Source: Cyanobium sp. E1_MAG_00006 (GTDB lineage Bacteria; Cyanobacteriota; Cyanobacteriia; PCC-6307; Cyanobiaceae). From it: a stretch of DNA of 64,000 bases. The notes beneath the pieces were generated by a model that worked only from the letters and a program-made list of their open reading frames with translations, had not been told where the DNA came from and ran no database searches. Position 1 is the stretch's first letter. Each line of letters opens with the position of its first letter. The stretch lies in contig JAIYAQ010000006.1 in assembly GCA_027488975.1 (NCBI GenBank), positions 1-64,000 of the forward strand, read 5' to 3'. Shown here piece after piece: positions 46,431 to 58,557 of the stretch. A program made the translations under genes and the position numbers.

Positions 46431-47153
46431 TCACGGACCTGGGTTGCTGTCCGGCAGGAGCGGGCGTGGTGGCGCAACGATCCCCAGCAGCACGAGGCTG
46501 ATGGCGGCACGGGTGCGGGTGTGAACGTTGAGCTTGTGATACACCTGCTTGAGGTGGTACTTCACGGTGTCGGTGGCGATGTGCAGCCGTTCACCGATCT
46601 CGCGGTCGTTGTGGCCGTTGGCCACCTCCTGCATCACCTCCAGTTCGCGTGGCGAGAGGCCGGGATTGCGCCCCTGGGTGCTGCCGTGCAGTTCCCGGGC
46701 GATCTTGGGTTCGAGGTAGAGCCCACCTTTGCTGACGGTCCGCAGGGCTGCCATCACATGGCCTGAGCCCATTTCCGACTCCAGCACGATGCCGTCGCTG
46801 TGGGTTTTGACCGCCTCCTCGAGCAGTGCCCGATGGTCGTACTGGAGAAAGAGGATGGTGCGCAGCTCCGGCAGGATGCGCTTGGCCTCGACGATCAGTT
46901 CAAGCCCTGAGCCCTCCTCCAGCAGCTGGGTGGTGATCAGCAGGCTGGGATCACGATCACGGCAGGCTTTCAGTCCCTCGTGGAGGGTTGTGCAGGACCC
47001 CACCAACCGCTCGGGCATCAGGCTCTGGCCGGCGTAGCGACCCCGCTCCGAGCGCACCCAGAGCGTGGCCATCAGGCGGCTCTGGCAGCAGAACAGAATG
47101 CGCTCTGCCTGCAGCAACCGGTCCAGCACGCCGCGTGGAGCGGCGTGGGACAT
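46431..47153 (-). CDS. Response-regulator-like protein with LuxR-type HTH
   Basis: A 240-residue protein of the NarL/FixJ layout. The N-terminal part (LITTQLLEEGSGLELIVEAK, ILFLQYDHRALLEEAVKTHS) resembles a receiver domain, but the usual phosphoacceptor site is not clear. The C-terminal LuxR HTH is canonical: LSPRELEVMQEVANGHNDRE, IGERLHIATDTVKYHLKQVY, then KLNVHTRTRAAI. It is encoded between the two desaturase genes and divergent from neither, so a role in lipid or temperature/stress response is a guess from context. Confidence 0.75.
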   Translation of the reverse strand: MSHAAPRGVLDRLLQAERILFCCQSRLMATLWVRSERGRYAGQSLMPERLVGSCTTLHEGLKACRDRDPSLLITTQLLEEGSGLELIVEAKRILPELRTILFLQYDHRALLEEAVKTHSDGIVLESEMGSGHVMAALRTVSKGGLYLEPKIARELHGSTQGRNPGLSPRELEVMQEVANGHNDREIGERLHIATDTVKYHLKQVYHKLNVHTRTRAAISLVLLGIVAPPRPLLPDSNPGP

Positions 47154-47223
47154 GTAAGTGGTGATGGCGTCCAGAACGTCAACGAAGACGCTGGTTTCAA
47201 TCTAGGGATGGCTGCCGATCCGG

Positions 47224-48201
47224 TCAGCCGGTGTAACGCGCCTCGCGGATGCGCTTGGCCCAGCCCATGGCACGCAGCAGTTTGATGTGCTGCCAGGTGA
47301 TGTCGAACTCGAACCAGCGCAGCCCATGGCGGGCGCTGGCCGGATGGGCGTGATGGTTGTTGTGCCAGCCCTCGCCGAAGCTGAGAATCGCCACCCACCA
47401 GCAGTTGCGGGAGAGATCGGGGCAGTCGAAGTTGCGGTAGCCAAAGGCGTGCGTGGCCGAGTTCACCAGCCAAGTCACGTGATAGACGAGCACCAGCCGC
47501 AGTGGAATCGCCCAGAGCACCAGACCAAGGCCACCGCCATGCACCTGGGCGACGTTGCCGTACCAATAGAGGGCAGCACCCAGGGGCACCTGCAGCAGCA
47601 GGAACCAGCGGTCGAGCCAGCGGTAGAAGGGGTCCTGGAGCATGTCACCGGTGAAGCGGTGCATCTCCTTCAAGGCGGGGATGTCGTGCAGCATCCATTC
47701 GCTGTGGGCCCACCACAGGCCCCTGGCTGCGTCGTGGTGGTCGTTCGGCTGGTCGGAGTACTTGTGGTGGTGACGGTGCAGACCCACCCATTCGATCGGA
47801 CCGCTCTGGCAGGCCAGCGCGCCCATCAGCACCAGTACGCGCTCGACCCATTTCGGGGCCACGAAGCTGCGGTGGGCCACCAGCCGGTGCAGGCCGAGGG
47901 TCACGCCCAGCACGGTGATCCAGTAGAGAACGCCCAGGATGACCAGGGCCTGCCAGCTCCAGAACTGCGGCAGCAGGGCAAACACCGAGCCCACGTGCAT
48001 CACCAGCATGAAACCGGTGGTGCCGAGCTTGTACTTGCGCTGGCTTGGGGGCAGTGGTGCCCGCGGCACCACCAAGGCGGCACGCATGCGAGCCTCCTGG
48101 GCAGCCGTCAGTCCGGCAGATCCGCCGGGCACCTCTACGCGGGCCGTTTCGCCCGGTTGGAGGGGGCGGGCCGCCGCCGCGGCATCAGGGGCTAGGACCA
48201 A
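47224..48201 (-). CDS. Acyl-lipid delta-9 desaturase (DesC-type), copy 2
   Basis: A 325-residue paralogue of the protein at 44599-45576, with the same three His boxes: [22 protein letters not shown], and GEGWHNNHHAHPASARHG. The second box is identical to copy 1. Membrane segments include LVMHVGSVFALLPQFW and VILGVLYWITVLGVTLGLH. The length equals copy 1. Two near-equal delta-9 desaturases suggest acyl-position or condition specialisation, as for DesC1/DesC2 in marine Synechococcus. Confidence 0.9.
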   Translation of the reverse strand: MVLAPDAAAAARPLQPGETARVEVPGGSAGLTAAQEARMRAALVVPRAPLPPSQRKYKLGTTGFMLVMHVGSVFALLPQFWSWQALVILGVLYWITVLGVTLGLHRLVAHRSFVAPKWVERVLVLMGALACQSGPIEWVGLHRHHHKYSDQPNDHHDAARGLWWAHSEWMLHDIPALKEMHRFTGDMLQDPFYRWLDRWFLLLQVPLGAALYWYGNVAQVHGGGLGLVLWAIPLRLVLVYHVTWLVNSATHAFGYRNFDCPDLSRNCWWVAILSFGEGWHNNHHAHPASARHGLRWFEFDITWQHIKLLRAMGWAKRIREARYTG

Positions 48202-48369
48202 AGTGAACTCCTTGAGGATGCGCAGGCTCCGGTTCGCGGGACAGCCCCTGACGGGCCTGGCGCACCACTGGCCTGGGATGCCGACTGTCGCCAGGGCATC
48301 AGTCAGAGGAATCTAGTCATCGGCAGGGCCGATCCCGCGAGGCAGCATGAAGCCGTTCTCCCGTCTGTC

Positions 48370-49659
48370 ATGACCGCGTTCCGACGCCCCGCTGCGGCTG
48401 ACGCCTGGGCTGCCGATCAGCTGGCTGCGGCCCTGGAGCGCAGCGCCCCCCTGGCGGCTGAGCGCCGCGCCGGCGTGAAGCCACGGCTGGAGCGGGTGCT
48501 GGCGGCCTTTGCGGCCGAGCGTCTCGGGGTGCATCACTTCGCCTCGGTGAGTGGCTACGGCCATGGCGACCTGGGCCGTGAGGTGCTCGATCGGGTGTTC
48601 GCCCGGGTGCTGCAGGCCGAGGCCGCGGCCGTTCGCCTCCAGTTTGTGAGCGGCACCCATGCCATCGCCGCGGCGCTCTACGGCGTGCTGCGTCCGGGCG
48701 ATCGCCTGCTGGCCCTCACCGGTCGCCCCTACGACACCCTTGAAGAGGTGATCGGCATCCGCGGCAGTGGCCAGGGCTCCCTGGCGGAGTTCGGCATCGT
48801 CTACGACGAACTCGATCTGCTCGCCGATGGCGGCGTGGATGAGGCCGGCATTGCCGAGGCCCTGGCCCTGCCGACGCGGATGGTGCTGATTCAGCGCAGC
48901 TGCGGCTACAGCTGGCGGCCGTCGCTGTCGGTGGCGCAGATCGGTGGGCTGGTGGAGCGGGTCAAGGCGATTCAGCCCGACTGTGTGGTGTTCGTGGATA
49001 ACTGCTACGGCGAGCTGGTGGAGCTGCAGGAGCCCACCGCCGTGGGGGCCGACCTGATGGCCGGCTCGCTGATCAAGAACCTGGGCGGCACGATCGCGCC
49101 CACCGGCGGCTACGTGGCCGGCCGGGCCGAGCTTGTGGAGCAGGCCTGTTGCCGGCTCACGGCGCCTGGCATCGGCAGTGAGGGGGGCACCGGTTTCGAT
49201 CTGCACCGCCTGCTGTTCCAGGGCTTGTTCCTGGCGCCACAGATGGTGAGCGAGGCCCTGCTCTGCAGCGACCTGGTGGCGGCCGTCTTCGCTGGGCTGG
49301 GCTATGCGGTCAAGCCCGGCCTGGGACAGCTGCGCAGCGATGTGATCCAGGCAGTGCGTTTCGAGGATCCGGAGCCGCTCAAGGCGGTGTGCCGTGCGTT
49401 CCAGGCCTGTTCGCCGGTGGGCAGCTATCTCGATCCGGTGCCGGCACCGATGCCCGGCTATGCCAGTGAGCTGGTGATGGCTGGCGGCACCTTCATCGAT
49501 GGCAGCACCAGTGAATTCTCGGCTGACGGCCCCCTGCGCGAGCCGTACGTGCTCTACGCCCAGGGCGGCACCCACCGCGCCCACGCCGAACTTGCCCTGG
49601 AGCGGGCTCTGGTGGCTCTGGCCGAGGCGGGCTGGGTGGGGCCTGGCGTCAGGGGCTGA
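48370..49659 (+). CDS. Methionine gamma-lyase-like PLP enzyme (aluminium-resistance family)
   Basis: A 429-residue fold-type I PLP enzyme of the COG4100 family. FVSGTHAIAAALYGVLRPGD is the PLP-phosphate loop, VFVDNCYGELVE has the PLP-stacking/Asp region, and GSLIKNLGGTIAP carries the Schiff-base lysine. C-terminal blocks (GYASELVMAGGTFIDGST, YVLYAQGGTHRAHAELAL) are typical. Named for aluminium resistance in early annotation; a Cys/Met lyase activity is likely but unproved. It lies 220 bases upstream of gcvH on the same strand. Confidence 0.85.
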   Translation: MTAFRRPAAADAWAADQLAAALERSAPLAAERRAGVKPRLERVLAAFAAERLGVHHFASVSGYGHGDLGREVLDRVFARVLQAEAAAVRLQFVSGTHAIAAALYGVLRPGDRLLALTGRPYDTLEEVIGIRGSGQGSLAEFGIVYDELDLLADGGVDEAGIAEALALPTRMVLIQRSCGYSWRPSLSVAQIGGLVERVKAIQPDCVVFVDNCYGELVELQEPTAVGADLMAGSLIKNLGGTIAPTGGYVAGRAELVEQACCRLTAPGIGSEGGTGFDLHRLLFQGLFLAPQMVSEALLCSDLVAAVFAGLGYAVKPGLGQLRSDVIQAVRFEDPEPLKAVCRAFQACSPVGSYLDPVPAPMPGYASELVMAGGTFIDGSTSEFSADGPLREPYVLYAQGGTHRAHAELALERALVALAEAGWVGPGVRG

Positions 49660-49734
49660 CCGGTTGCTGTTGTTGCGGTTGCGGCGGCGCGGGTTGTCGC
49701 GGGGCGGACTGCGCCGCGCTGGCGCTGTCTGGAT

Positions 49735-49767
49735 GTGGGACCACATCGTCTGCTGATGTGGTCTCAC
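49735..49767 (+). promoter_or_regulatory. Long hairpin in the leader upstream of gcvH
   Basis: Stem GTGGGACCACATC (49735-49747) pairs with GATGTGGTCTCAC (49755-49767) over 13 positions, with one G-U wobble and a 7-base loop. No T-run follows. It is 112 bases before gcvH. It could end the upstream transcript, or be a leader structure for gcvH-gcvP. I see no glycine riboswitch consensus around it. Confidence 0.6.
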
Positions 49768-49879
49768 CCTTGCAGGCCGTGCGGATGCCTGCCGGCCGCG
49801 CGGATGCCGTTAGCCCGTGCGCTGCCGGGCCCGTTTTCCGACAGACTGCACCAGCCTCAACGCCCTCCCGGCTGCGCCG

Positions 49880-50258
49880 ATGGCCCTCAGCTACCCCGAA
49901 GACTGCCGTTACGCCGACAGCCATGAATACGTGCGGGCCGAGGGAGAGCTGGCTCGCGTCGGCATCAGCGCCTTTGCCGTCGACCAGCTGGGCGACATTG
50001 TTTTCGTGGAGCTGCCGGAGGTGGGCGCCAGCCTCCAGCAGGGCAGCAGCTTCGGCTCCGTTGAATCGGTGAAGGCGGTGGAGGACGTAATCGCCCCGAT
50101 CAGCGGCACGGTGGAGGCCCGCAATGAGGCGGTGCTGGCCAGCCCGGAGGAACTGCAGAACGACCCTTACGGCGAGGGCTGGCTGCTGCTGGTGCGGCCC
50201 AGCGATCCGGCGCAGATCGAGGGCCTGATGGACTCCTCCCTCTACGCCTCCAAGGTGG

Positions 50259-50269
<11 letters not shown>
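49880..50269 (+). CDS. gcvH: Glycine cleavage system H protein
   Basis: A 129-residue lipoyl carrier. The lipoylated lysine is in [18 protein letters not shown], with the typical ESVKA motif. The N-terminus [20 protein letters not shown] and C-terminus [16 protein letters not shown] match H protein. It shuttles the aminomethyl group between P, T and L. The ATG at 49880 gives the canonical length. It overlaps gcvP by 11 bases. Confidence 0.97.
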
Positions 50270-53330
<3,061 letters not shown>

Positions 53331-53446
53331 ATCACGTTTACTATTCCATCGCCAAAAGGGAAATTGCGGAATTTCTTTTCGCCCTCTCCCTTGCCCATCC
53401 AGCAACATCTGCTGCAACTGCAGGCAATGCTGCGGAGCCCTGATCG

Positions 53447-53716
53447 ATGAGCCTCGACGATCCGAACGCCACCCCCAAGGCCACTCCAAGGGTCACTGGT
53501 GAGGCCACGGCTCAGCTGCCTCCGATCGCTGGCTCCCTGCCCCATGTGACAGCCCGGGGCGAGACTCTGCGGGTCGAAGGCACCAATGTGGTCCGGGTTC
53601 CGTTTGGTGTGCGCCGTCCGCGACGCACCCGGCCGGCCCGTCCGGAGCGCTGGGCCACCATCGTTCTTCCCTTCCAATCCGGCGGTTCCACGCCACCACC
53701 ACCACAGGCGGCCTGA
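53447..53716 (+). CDS. Small hypothetical protein (89 aa), Pro/Arg-rich
   Basis: An 89-residue protein: MSLDDPNATPKATPRVTGEA, a beta-like centre (HVTARGETLRVEGTNVVRVP) and a basic part (GVRRPRRTRPARPERWATIV), then a Pro-rich tail. Likely mostly disordered with a short ordered strand. No function is recognised. It is 117 bases past gcvP, in a region with an AT-rich inverted repeat (AAATT/AATTT around 53370-53382). Confidence 0.5.
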   Translation: MSLDDPNATPKATPRVTGEATAQLPPIAGSLPHVTARGETLRVEGTNVVRVPFGVRRPRRTRPARPERWATIVLPFQSGGSTPPPPQAA

Positions 53717-53767
53717 GCGCCGCCGTCTGGGCGGTGGCGGCGGGAGTGGACTTCTCCCCGGCCTCCG

Positions 53768-53971
53768 TCAGCCGTTGTGGTTGAGTCGCCAGTCGACCAG
53801 GGCCTTCACATCGGCAACCGAACTGGCCGGGGCGCGAAACGGCAGCAGCTGCATCGGGCTGCGTTCAGGCCGCACCAGCCAGGTGAGATCGCTTTGCGGG
53901 ATCAGCACGAAGCCCCTGTAGCGAACCACCCAGCGATCGGTCTGCAGGTCGAGGCTCGTGGCGATGGCCAT
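53768..53971 (-). CDS. Small conserved hypothetical protein (67 aa)
   Basis: From ATG 53971: MAIATSLDLQTDRWVVRYRG, FVLIPQSDLTWLVRPERSPM, then SSVADVKALVDWRLNHNG. Alternating strands and a final helix give a compact alpha/beta mini-domain that is common in picocyanobacteria, as far as I can recall, with no known role. ATG 53998 would add nine residues. The 297 bases from 53972 to 54268 upstream contain no other gene I can support. Confidence 0.6.
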   Translation of the reverse strand: MAIATSLDLQTDRWVVRYRGFVLIPQSDLTWLVRPERSPMQLLPFRAPASSVADVKALVDWRLNHNG

Positions 53972-54268
53972 GGGGCTGGTTGGCTGTTCCTGATGCATTG
54001 GAGCTGCGAATCCGCCGGGATCAGCCGATTTCGGTTTTTCTTCGCCTGGATGTGAACGTTGCTTGAGCATGAAGGCATCGGTTGGCCTTGACCCCTTGCG
54101 GGGCCTTGTGTCTTGGCTTGTGTCGCGATCGTGGCGGCTGTGCAATCCGAGAAGATGTTCACCTTGAACAAAGCGGATTGTCGCCGTCTCGCGACATCCT
54201 CTGCTGTTCCTGCTGCGCAGTTCGGGCGCTTTTGTTCAGCGCTTCCGCCCTGGTTCAGTGGTGCGTGC

Positions 54269-56191
54269 TCAGTAGTGGGCGCCACTGCGGCGCTGGTGCA
54301 CCGCCGTGCTCGCGGTCGCATCCAGAAGGGCGCCGGCCTGCACCTCGGCGTAGAGCAGCCAGTGGTCACCGCACTCCATCCGCTGACGCACGCAGCACTC
54401 CAGCCAGGCCAGGCCGTCCGGCAGTAGCGGCTGGCCGGCGGGACTCTCCGCCAGCTCAAGGCCGGCGAAACGATCGGCGCCGGGGGCGAACGGCTGCAGG
54501 AACTGCTTCATGGGGCCCGTTTCCCGGCCGGCTGCCAACACGTTGAGGGCGAAGACATCGCCCACATGCAGCAGGGCCTCCACGGCCCGGTCGCGGGCCA
54601 CGGCCACCGTGAGGCCCGGTGGGCTGAAGCTGGCCTGGCTGACCCAGCTGGCCAGCATGGCGCCGCTGAGGGTCTGCTCGCCACTGCCCTTGCGGGTGGT
54701 GAGCACGCACAGGGACCCCACCACGCGGCCGAGGGCCTGGACGGCGGGATTGCTGCGGCTCTCGCTCAGGCCACCGCTGGGTGTGCCGCTGCGTTTCTGG
54801 CTGCGACGCTGTTCGCTCAGCAGCTGCCGGCCGAGGGCGGTGCCTGTTTCCTCGCAGGCCTTGAGGGTGGCGGGATCGGGGCTGAATTTCACCTTGATCG
54901 GCTCGAAGGCGAAGCGGAAGCCGCCGTCGCGCAGCTTGCTCTCGAGCAGATCCAGTGCTTCGCCGCTCCAGCCGAAGCTGCCGAACACCCCCACGGGTTT
55001 GCTGCGATCCCCTTCCGCCAGCAGCGTGCCCAGGGCCGAGACGATCGGCGTGGGTGCATGGCCGCCCAGGGTGGGCGAGCCGATCAGCATGGCGTTGCAG
55101 CCGCGGATCGCTTCCAGCAGCTTGTCGGCCGGGGTGAACTCGCAGTTGATGCTCTCCACCCGCACGCCGGTGCGGGCTACCCCCTGGGCGATGGCATCGG
55201 CGATGGCGGCGGTGTTGCCGTAGGCGCTGGCAAACAGCAGCGCCACCGAAAGCCTGGCCTTCTCCAGGCTTTCGCCCCAGCGGCGGTAGTCCATCAGCAG
55301 GCTGCGCCAGCTCTCGGCGACGGCAGGCCCATGGCCCGGGGCAATGGTGCGGATCGGCAGGCCCTCGAGCCGTTCCACCACCGCCTCCACCTGCCGCGCC
55401 ATCGAGGCCATCAGGCAGTCGTAGAAGTAGCGGCGATCTTCCTCGGTGCTGCTGCGGCTGGTTTCGGCCCAGGCGTCGCTGCAGAGGTGGGCGGCGAAGA
55501 ACTTGCCACTCATCAGCAGGCCGGTGCGCTCCTCGAAGGCCATCAGGCCATCGGGCCAGCGGGGGGTGGGGGCGGCCAGCAGGGAGATCCGGTAGCCATC
55601 CGGGCGCTCGATGCTGTCCTCACCGCGCACCACCGTGATCGGTGGCAGGGGGGGCAGCGCTTCAGCCTCCTCGGCCGGCGTGCTGCCCGGGGCGGTCGGC
55701 TTGCGCTGATCCCACAGCTCGCGCAGCAGCTTGGCTGCCGGGTTGGAGGCGATCAGGCGCAGCTTGCTCCATCCCACGGCCAGCTCATGCAGCAGGGCAA
55801 CGCGGTTGGGGTTGACGTGCCCCACCACCACCTGGAGTTCGCGGTTGGCCGGCACCAGCTGCGCCAGTGTCTGCAGATAGGGCGCAGCGAACGAGGCACC
55901 GGGGGGATGCACCAGCAGTGCGGCCACGGTGCCGATGCGTTCGTCGTCCGCGCTGATGACCTCATTGCTGGCGTGATCGCTGCCGTTGCCGCTGCCGTCG
56001 CCGAGGAACAGAAAACTGTTGGCGCTCGTGCCTCGCTCCAGGCCGTACTCCAGTTCGAAGCGCAGGCGCCGTGGGCTCAGACCCCGCAGGCAGAACAGTC
56101 CGGGTTCGATCGGCAGCTGAATCACACGGCGTTCTGTGTCGCTGCTGGGTGTAGCGGCAGCCGCCTGTGAGGGCGCTATGGGGTTGACCAT
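54269..56191 (-). CDS. flv1: Flavodiiron protein Flv1 (degenerate iron site)
   Basis: A 640-residue diflavin flavodiiron protein: beta-lactamase-like core (1-about 300), flavodoxin (about 310-460: LLFASAYGNTAAIADAIAQG), flavin reductase (about 480-640: LSGAMLASWVSQASFSPPGL). The iron-binding HxExDH box is replaced by GHVNPNRVALLHEL, so the site lacks the Glu/Asp/His ligands. This is the known feature of cyanobacterial Flv1, which works as a heterodimer with Flv3 to reduce O2 to water using NADPH-derived electrons downstream of photosystem I. The start shares one base with the stop of flv3. Confidence 0.92.
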   Translation of the reverse strand: MVNPIAPSQAAAATPSSDTERRVIQLPIEPGLFCLRGLSPRRLRFELEYGLERGTSANSFLFLGDGSGNGSDHASNEVISADDERIGTVAALLVHPPGASFAAPYLQTLAQLVPANRELQVVVGHVNPNRVALLHELAVGWSKLRLIASNPAAKLLRELWDQRKPTAPGSTPAEEAEALPPLPPITVVRGEDSIERPDGYRISLLAAPTPRWPDGLMAFEERTGLLMSGKFFAAHLCSDAWAETSRSSTEEDRRYFYDCLMASMARQVEAVVERLEGLPIRTIAPGHGPAVAESWRSLLMDYRRWGESLEKARLSVALLFASAYGNTAAIADAIAQGVARTGVRVESINCEFTPADKLLEAIRGCNAMLIGSPTLGGHAPTPIVSALGTLLAEGDRSKPVGVFGSFGWSGEALDLLESKLRDGGFRFAFEPIKVKFSPDPATLKACEETGTALGRQLLSEQRRSQKRSGTPSGGLSESRSNPAVQALGRVVGSLCVLTTRKGSGEQTLSGAMLASWVSQASFSPPGLTVAVARDRAVEALLHVGDVFALNVLAAGRETGPMKQFLQPFAPGADRFAGLELAESPAGQPLLPDGLAWLECCVRQRMECGDHWLLYAEVQAGALLDATASTAVHQRRSGAHY

Positions 56192-57975
56192 CAGTAGTGG
56201 TTCCCCACTTTGCGGTGGTGCACGGCCGTTGTGGCCTCCGTGTCTGAGACGTTGCCCTGCTCCACCTCGGCGTAGATGATCCAGTGGTCGGGGCCCTCGA
56301 GCCGCTGCAGCACGCGGCAGCCCAGGAAGGCGAGGGCATCACCGAGCACCGGGCCACCGGCGGCCGCCCCCTCCAGGGTGGGGATGCCGGCGAAGCGGTC
56401 TGCACCCGGTGGGAAACGCTTCAGGAAATGGCGCAGCAGCTGCTGGTGGTTGTCCTCGCGCAGGATGTTGAGCACGAAGCGATCGCCAACCTGCATCAGC
56501 GACTCAATGGCGCGATCCTTGGCGACGGCCACTGTGATCCCCGGCGGATCGAAGCTGGCCTGGCTCACCCAGCTGGCCACCATGGCGCTGCTGCGTGCGC
56601 CATCGGCCGTCTGCTGGCGGGCTGTCACCACATAAAGGCCTCCGGAGAGGCGGCCCAGGGCCTTGTCGAGTTCGCCGTCGATGGCCTTCATGGCGGCGAT
56701 GGTTCGGGCCTTGGTGAGCAGCTGGCCCAGGTCGGTGCCGGCCTCCTCGCAGCGCTGGTAGTCGTCGGCCTGGGGCACCTGGCGGATGCGTAAGGGTTCG
56801 AAGGCTTCCTTCTGGCCGAGGCTGCGCAGCTGGGAGGCCACGGTGTCGATCGGCTCGTCGTTGCCGCCATAGGCGTCGTAGATGGCGATCCACTGCTTGG
56901 GCTGCAGGGCCGCCAGCAGCGTGCCGATCGAGGCCTGCAGGTCGGCATCGGGGTTGGCGGGCCAGGTGGGCACCACCACGGCGCTGGCCTCGCCCACCAG
57001 GGCGGTGAGTTCCTGCGGGTCGGTGGCGCGCAGGTCCACCAGTTGCACCTGGGCCTCGGCCTTGCCGATGCCGCGGGCGATGGCCTGGCTGAGGCGATCG
57101 CAGAAGCCGTACTGGCTCACGTAGCAAACGGCTGCATAGGCCTCGCCCTTGCTGCGGTTCTCGCTCCACTCGCGGTAGTCGGACAGCCAGAGGCTGAGGT
57201 GCTCCCGCAGCAGCGGGCCGTGGCCCACGGCGATGGTGTGGATCGCCGGCAGGGCATCCATGCGCTTCATCGCCTGCAGCACGCTGCGGGCGTTGGGGCC
57301 CATCAGGCAGTCGTAATAGAAGCGGAAGTCCGGCGCGATGGCGCCGGGGTCGACATCGAAGACGTCGTCGGAGCAGTAGTGCAGCCCGAAGGCATCACAG
57401 GTGTAGAGGATGCCGGTGCCGTGGTCGAAGGAGAAGATCGTGTCCGGCCAGTGCAGATTCGGCGCGCTGAGGAACTCGAAGCGGTGCTGCAGGCCGCTTT
57501 CGGGGTTGGTGCCCAGATCCAGCTCTTCGCCGCTCTTCACCGCGCGGCTCTTGAAGGGCCGGTGCACCTGGTTCTCCAGGAACTGGATCGCCACCTTCGA
57601 GCCCACGATCTCGATCTCGGGGTTGAGGTCGATCAGGTGGCCGATCAGCCCGGAGTGATCCGGTTCGGTGTGGGAGACGATCAGGTGATCGATGGCCTTC
57701 GGATCGATCTGCTCCTGCAGCAGCGGCAGCCAGGTGCTCTCGAACTTGAGGTGGCTGCTGTCGATCAGGGCGGTGCGCTCACCCCGCACCAGAAAGCTGT
57801 TGTAGGTGGTGCCGTTGCGCAGGCCGAACTCGATGTCGAAGCGGCTGCGGTCCCAGTCGAGCGAGCGGATCGTGGTGGTGTCCGGCCCGATCGGCTCGCA
57901 CTGCAGCGACAGGCGCGGTGCGCTGGGGGTGCCTGCGGGGCTGCCGGAGCTTGTGGCGACGGGACTGGCGGCCAT
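56191..57975 (-). CDS. flv3: Flavodiiron protein Flv3 (intact iron box)
   Basis: A 594-residue diflavin flavodiiron protein with the intact iron box HLIVSHTEPDHSGLIGHLID (HxExDH). The flavodoxin domain (YAAVCYVSQYGFCDRLSQAI) and flavin-reductase domain (SSAMVASWVSQASFDPPGIT) follow. It is the iron-bearing partner of Flv1 in the Mehler-like reaction, protecting photosystem I under changing light. It comes first in a two-gene operon, overlapping flv1 by one base (TGATG). Confidence 0.92.
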   Translation of the reverse strand: MAASPVATSSGSPAGTPSAPRLSLQCEPIGPDTTTIRSLDWDRSRFDIEFGLRNGTTYNSFLVRGERTALIDSSHLKFESTWLPLLQEQIDPKAIDHLIVSHTEPDHSGLIGHLIDLNPEIEIVGSKVAIQFLENQVHRPFKSRAVKSGEELDLGTNPESGLQHRFEFLSAPNLHWPDTIFSFDHGTGILYTCDAFGLHYCSDDVFDVDPGAIAPDFRFYYDCLMGPNARSVLQAMKRMDALPAIHTIAVGHGPLLREHLSLWLSDYREWSENRSKGEAYAAVCYVSQYGFCDRLSQAIARGIGKAEAQVQLVDLRATDPQELTALVGEASAVVVPTWPANPDADLQASIGTLLAALQPKQWIAIYDAYGGNDEPIDTVASQLRSLGQKEAFEPLRIRQVPQADDYQRCEEAGTDLGQLLTKARTIAAMKAIDGELDKALGRLSGGLYVVTARQQTADGARSSAMVASWVSQASFDPPGITVAVAKDRAIESLMQVGDRFVLNILREDNHQQLLRHFLKRFPPGADRFAGIPTLEGAAAGGPVLGDALAFLGCRVLQRLEGPDHWIIYAEVEQGNVSDTEATTAVHHRKVGNHY

Positions 57976-58041
57976 GGGCGTTGAAGCGGCTCCGCGGACG
58001 ACTCTAGGGAGGGCTTCTGGTGGCCTGGTCTCAGGCTGGGA

Positions 58042-58557
58042 TCACAGCCACCACCAGTCACTGAAGGCGGCGGCCTGGCCGCAGGGGTTGCCGCAGGAGT
58101 CCCACAGGGTCCAGAGCCGGGCATTGCGGATCTGGAAGCGGCGGCCGCGGCTGTCAATGCGGATCCCGCTGTAGCCGCGGATGGCGTGCTGCTCTCGGGC
58201 GCTGGCCAGCATGCGGGCCCGGCCGGGACGCTCCTGCGCTTCGGCGGTGAGCCGCGAGGGCAGGCCCACCTGCTGGCGCCAGGGGCGATGCCAGAGGCGC
58301 AGGGCAGCGGCGTTGGCGTAGATCAGCCGCGGGCCGGGATCGCCATCGGGATCGGCGCCGTCGTGGGCGAGCACCACCGTGGCGAGCGCAAACAGCTCCT
58401 GGGCCAGGTGTTCCGGGGAGACCGGTGCCAGCAGCGGCCGGCCGAAGCCGGTGGCATGGCTGGCCACGATCCGCTCAGCGATCGCCCGGGCTTCGGGTGT
58501 CAGCCAGGGGACCGGCGCCTCAGGCTCAGCCAGTGGCATCGGCTGCATCGGTGCCAT
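58042..58557 (-). CDS. MEKHLA-domain protein
   Basis: A 171-residue protein. VVLAHDGADPDGDPGPRLIY, ANAAALRLWHRPWRQQVGLP, SRLTAEAQERPGRARMLASA, then YSGIRIDSRGRRFQIRNARL and QAAAFSDW form the MEKHLA domain, a PAS-related sensory fold that may bind a small ligand. Starts at 58557, 58548 and 58539 (MAPM, MQPM, MPLA) are all possible; the first overlaps the upstream SWIM gene by 32 bases, the last by 14. It is probably read with the SWIM gene. Confidence 0.78.
   Translation of the reverse strand: MAPMQPMPLAEPEAPVPWLTPEARAIAERIVASHATGFGRPLLAPVSPEHLAQELFALATVVLAHDGADPDGDPGPRLIYANAAALRLWHRPWRQQVGLPSRLTAEAQERPGRARMLASAREQHAIRGYSGIRIDSRGRRFQIRNARLWTLWDSCGNPCGQAAAFSDWWWL

Noticed and set aside
49660-49879. 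Glycine riboswitch upstream of gcvH
   Set aside because: The gap has a strong hairpin but no tandem aptamer layout or conserved core that I can see.
54269-56191. flv1 as a decayed gene because its iron ligands are missing
   Set aside because: Loss of the HxExDH ligands is the normal state of cyanobacterial Flv1; the frame is intact and coupled to flv3.
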